Made by a program: the position numbers and the translations under genes. Below the pieces are notes generated by a model, which had not been told where the DNA came from, did not search any database, and was given only the letters and a program-made list of their open reading frames with translations. From Clostridia bacterium (GTDB lineage: Bacteria > Bacillota > Clostridia > Oscillospirales > CAG-272), in assembly GCA_017452215.1 (NCBI GenBank), contig JAFTMU010000004.1, positions 1 to 6,750 of the forward strand: DNA of 6,750 nt, in the 5' to 3' direction. Of the stretch, positions 5,999 to 6,750 are shown one piece after another (the first letter of the stretch is position 1; each line of letters starts with the position of its first letter).

Positions 5999-6031
5999 AG
6001 TTAAAATTCTCCAATCTTTGGTACTTTCAAC

Positions 6032-6060
6032 AGTATACCACAAAACCCCTTCTCTGTCAA
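6032..6060 (-). promoter_or_regulatory. SigA promoter of pfp with extended -10
   Basis: On the minus strand TTGACA (6060-6055) is perfect, the spacer is exactly 17 bp, and the -10 is TATACT (6037-6032), one mismatch from TATAAT. The -10 is preceded by TGG, giving the TGn extended motif. Transcription should begin near 6025, leaving a leader of about 27 nt. This is a strong housekeeping promoter, fitting a central glycolytic enzyme. Confidence 0.88.
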
Positions 6061-6062
6061 TG

Positions 6063-6099
6063 AAAAAGCCGAAAAAAAGCCGTACAAGCAAAAAAAGCC
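6063..6099. repeat. Three A-tract/GCC repeats in the pfp-sigK divergent region
   Basis: Runs of 5, 7 and 7 A (6063-6067, 6072-6078, 6090-6096) are each followed directly by GCC. They lie immediately upstream of the pfp -35 box, where an UP element would sit, and just upstream of the sigK promoter region. The first two tracts are spaced about one helical turn apart, which could bend the DNA. The function is inferred. Confidence 0.5.
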
Positions 6100-6108
6100 C
6101 TCCCGTTT

Positions 6109-6116
6109 CATATACT
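6109..6116 (+). promoter_or_regulatory. Candidate SigE-type -10 element of sigK
   Basis: CATATACT matches the SigE (mother-cell) -10 consensus CATACANT at six of the seven defined positions and lies 28 nt before the sigK start. sigK is SigE/SpoIIID-dependent in B. subtilis, so this would fit. No convincing -35 element was found at 13-15 bp, and a nearby ACAAGC (6084-6089) is at best a weak SpoIIID match. Confidence 0.35.
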
Positions 6117-6131
6117 GAACCACTGCGATAC

Positions 6132-6137
6132 GGAGGT
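6132..6137 (+). promoter_or_regulatory. Shine-Dalgarno GGAGGT of sigK
   Basis: GGAGGT stands 6 nt before the ATG at 6144 and fixes the start, which matters because the hydrophobic pro-sequence begins there. Confidence 0.75.
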
Positions 6138-6143
6138 GTTATT

Positions 6144-6750
6144 ATGTTCGTTACCCTGTTTTCTTTTTTTACCAGGATCCTGCATCTGATCCTTGGAGTC
6201 AATCTGCCCCAAGCCTTCCCGCCCCCACTTTCCGAGGAGGAGGAAAAGGAATGCTTTCTTTTGACGGAGGGCGGTGACGAGGAGGCAAGACAAAAGCTGA
6301 TCCTGCATAATCTGCGCTTGGTCTCCCACATTGTGCGCAAGTATTATTCCACCGCCCGCAACCCCGAGGATCTGATCTCCATCGGCACCATCGGACTTGT
6401 CAAGGCGGTGGATACCTTCAACATTCATAACGGCGCCCGCTTTGCCACCTACGCCGCCAAGTGCATTCAAAATGAGATCCTGATGCACTTCCGCTCACAA
6501 AAGAAGCTTGCCTCCGAGATCTCCATCAACGAGACCATCGACATCGACCGAGACGGCAATCCCCTGACCTACATCGACGTGATCTGCTGTGAGGAGGACA
6601 TTGCCGAGGAGATCGACCGAAAGATCACCACCGATAAGATGCTGCAATACGTAGATCGGCTTCTCAGCCCAAGGGAGCGGCAGATCATCATGATGCGCTA
6701 CGGTCTTGGCGGCATCAAGCCCCAAACGCAGCGGCAGATCGCCCAATCTC
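6144..6750 (+). CDS. sigK: RNA polymerase sigma-K, pro-form (C-terminus cut by window edge)
   Basis: The visible 202 residues are a sigma-70 family factor that drives late mother-cell gene expression in sporulation. Region 2 shows LILHNLRLVSHIVRKY (52-67), DLISIGTIGLVKAVDTF (76-92) and RFATYAAKCIQNEILMHFR (99-117). Region 3 contains ISINETIDIDRDGN (126-139), and region 4 begins with LSPRERQIIMMRYGLGG (174-190) and TQRQIA (195-200). The LxHNLRLVxHIV and NEILMHxR signatures favour SigK over SigE. Residues 1-21 are strongly hydrophobic (MFVTLFSFF, ILHLILGV), followed by PQAFPPPLS. This aligns with the B. subtilis pro-sigma-K leader, which is removed by SpoIVFB, and is about three residues shorter. 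No skin-type element interrupts the visible part. It is divergent from pfp. The helix-turn-helix end of region 4 lies beyond the window. Confidence 0.93.
   Translation, partial: MFVTLFSFFTRILHLILGVNLPQAFPPPLSEEEEKECFLLTEGGDEEARQKLILHNLRLVSHIVRKYYSTARNPEDLISIGTIGLVKAVDTFNIHNGARFATYAAKCIQNEILMHFRSQKKLASEISINETIDIDRDGNPLTYIDVICCEEDIAEEIDRKITTDKMLQYVDRLLSPRERQIIMMRYGLGGIKPQTQRQIAQS

Noticed and set aside
5999..6340. N-terminal extension of pfp to 6340 (114 extra codons)
   Set aside because: The extension would run through the pfp promoter and antisense to sigK. It has no homology-like pattern, and the start at 5998 has a good ribosome-binding site and fits the family N-terminus.
6144..6750. Sigma-E instead of sigma-K
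   Set aside because: The HNLRLVxHIV and NEILMHxR signatures and the short hydrophobic leader ending in AFPPPLS match SigK; SigE has a longer, basic pro-sequence and NEILMYLR.
1..6750. tRNA, rRNA, CRISPR array, insertion sequence or prophage attachment site
   Set aside because: No direct-repeat array, transposase, terminal inverted repeat or cloverleaf pattern was recognised on either strand by reading.

Overview
The window reads as a chromosomal segment of an anaerobic, endospore-forming member of the Clostridia (Bacillota). Three things point there: an [FeFe]-hydrogenase-like iron-sulfur protein with its usual clostridial companions (NuoE-like, DRTGG and RsbW-type ATPase proteins), a pyrophosphate-type phosphofructokinase, and the late mother-cell sporulation sigma factor SigK. 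Shine-Dalgarno sequences are strong (AGGAGG type), coding DNA is of balanced base composition and intergenic DNA is AT-rich. The G+C-balanced codon use suggests an Oscillospirales-like rather than a classical low-GC Clostridium, but that is inference.

Layout: positions 1-3298 hold a minus-strand operon of six genes, read right to left. They are a NuoE/HydC-like [2Fe-2S] protein, a DRTGG-domain protein, a small HATPase (RsbW/SpoIIAB type), a HydS-like protein with an H-cluster domain, a second DRTGG-like protein, and a PHP-domain phosphoesterase cut by the left edge. Three of the junctions are 4-bp ATGA stop/start overlaps, so these genes are tightly coupled in translation. A 266-bp AT-rich leader (3299-3564) carries a candidate -10 box, a possible Rex-type operator and the terminator of the next gene. 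Then come a lone wecB (UDP-GlcNAc 2-epimerase, minus), a strong terminator, and pfp (minus) with a near-consensus extended-(-10) SigA promoter. Divergent from pfp, on the plus strand, is sigK, cut by the right edge.

How the genes may work together: the operon joins an electron-transfer subunit (NuoE type) to a hydrogenase-like protein that keeps the four H-cluster cysteines but has alanine where catalytic enzymes have the proton-relay cysteine. Beside it are an ATP-binding kinase-like protein, two DRTGG proteins and a PHP phosphoesterase. The simplest reading is an H2- or redox-sensing module tied to a bifurcating hydrogenase, whose HydA/HydB genes may lie beyond the left edge. The biochemical role of the DRTGG, HATPase and PHP partners is not established, and this operon is the most interesting part of the window. 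The wecB, pfp and sigK genes are ordinary housekeeping or sporulation genes. The notable points there are a hydrophobic pro-sequence on SigK, no interruption of sigK in the visible part, and an A-tract repeat between pfp and sigK.
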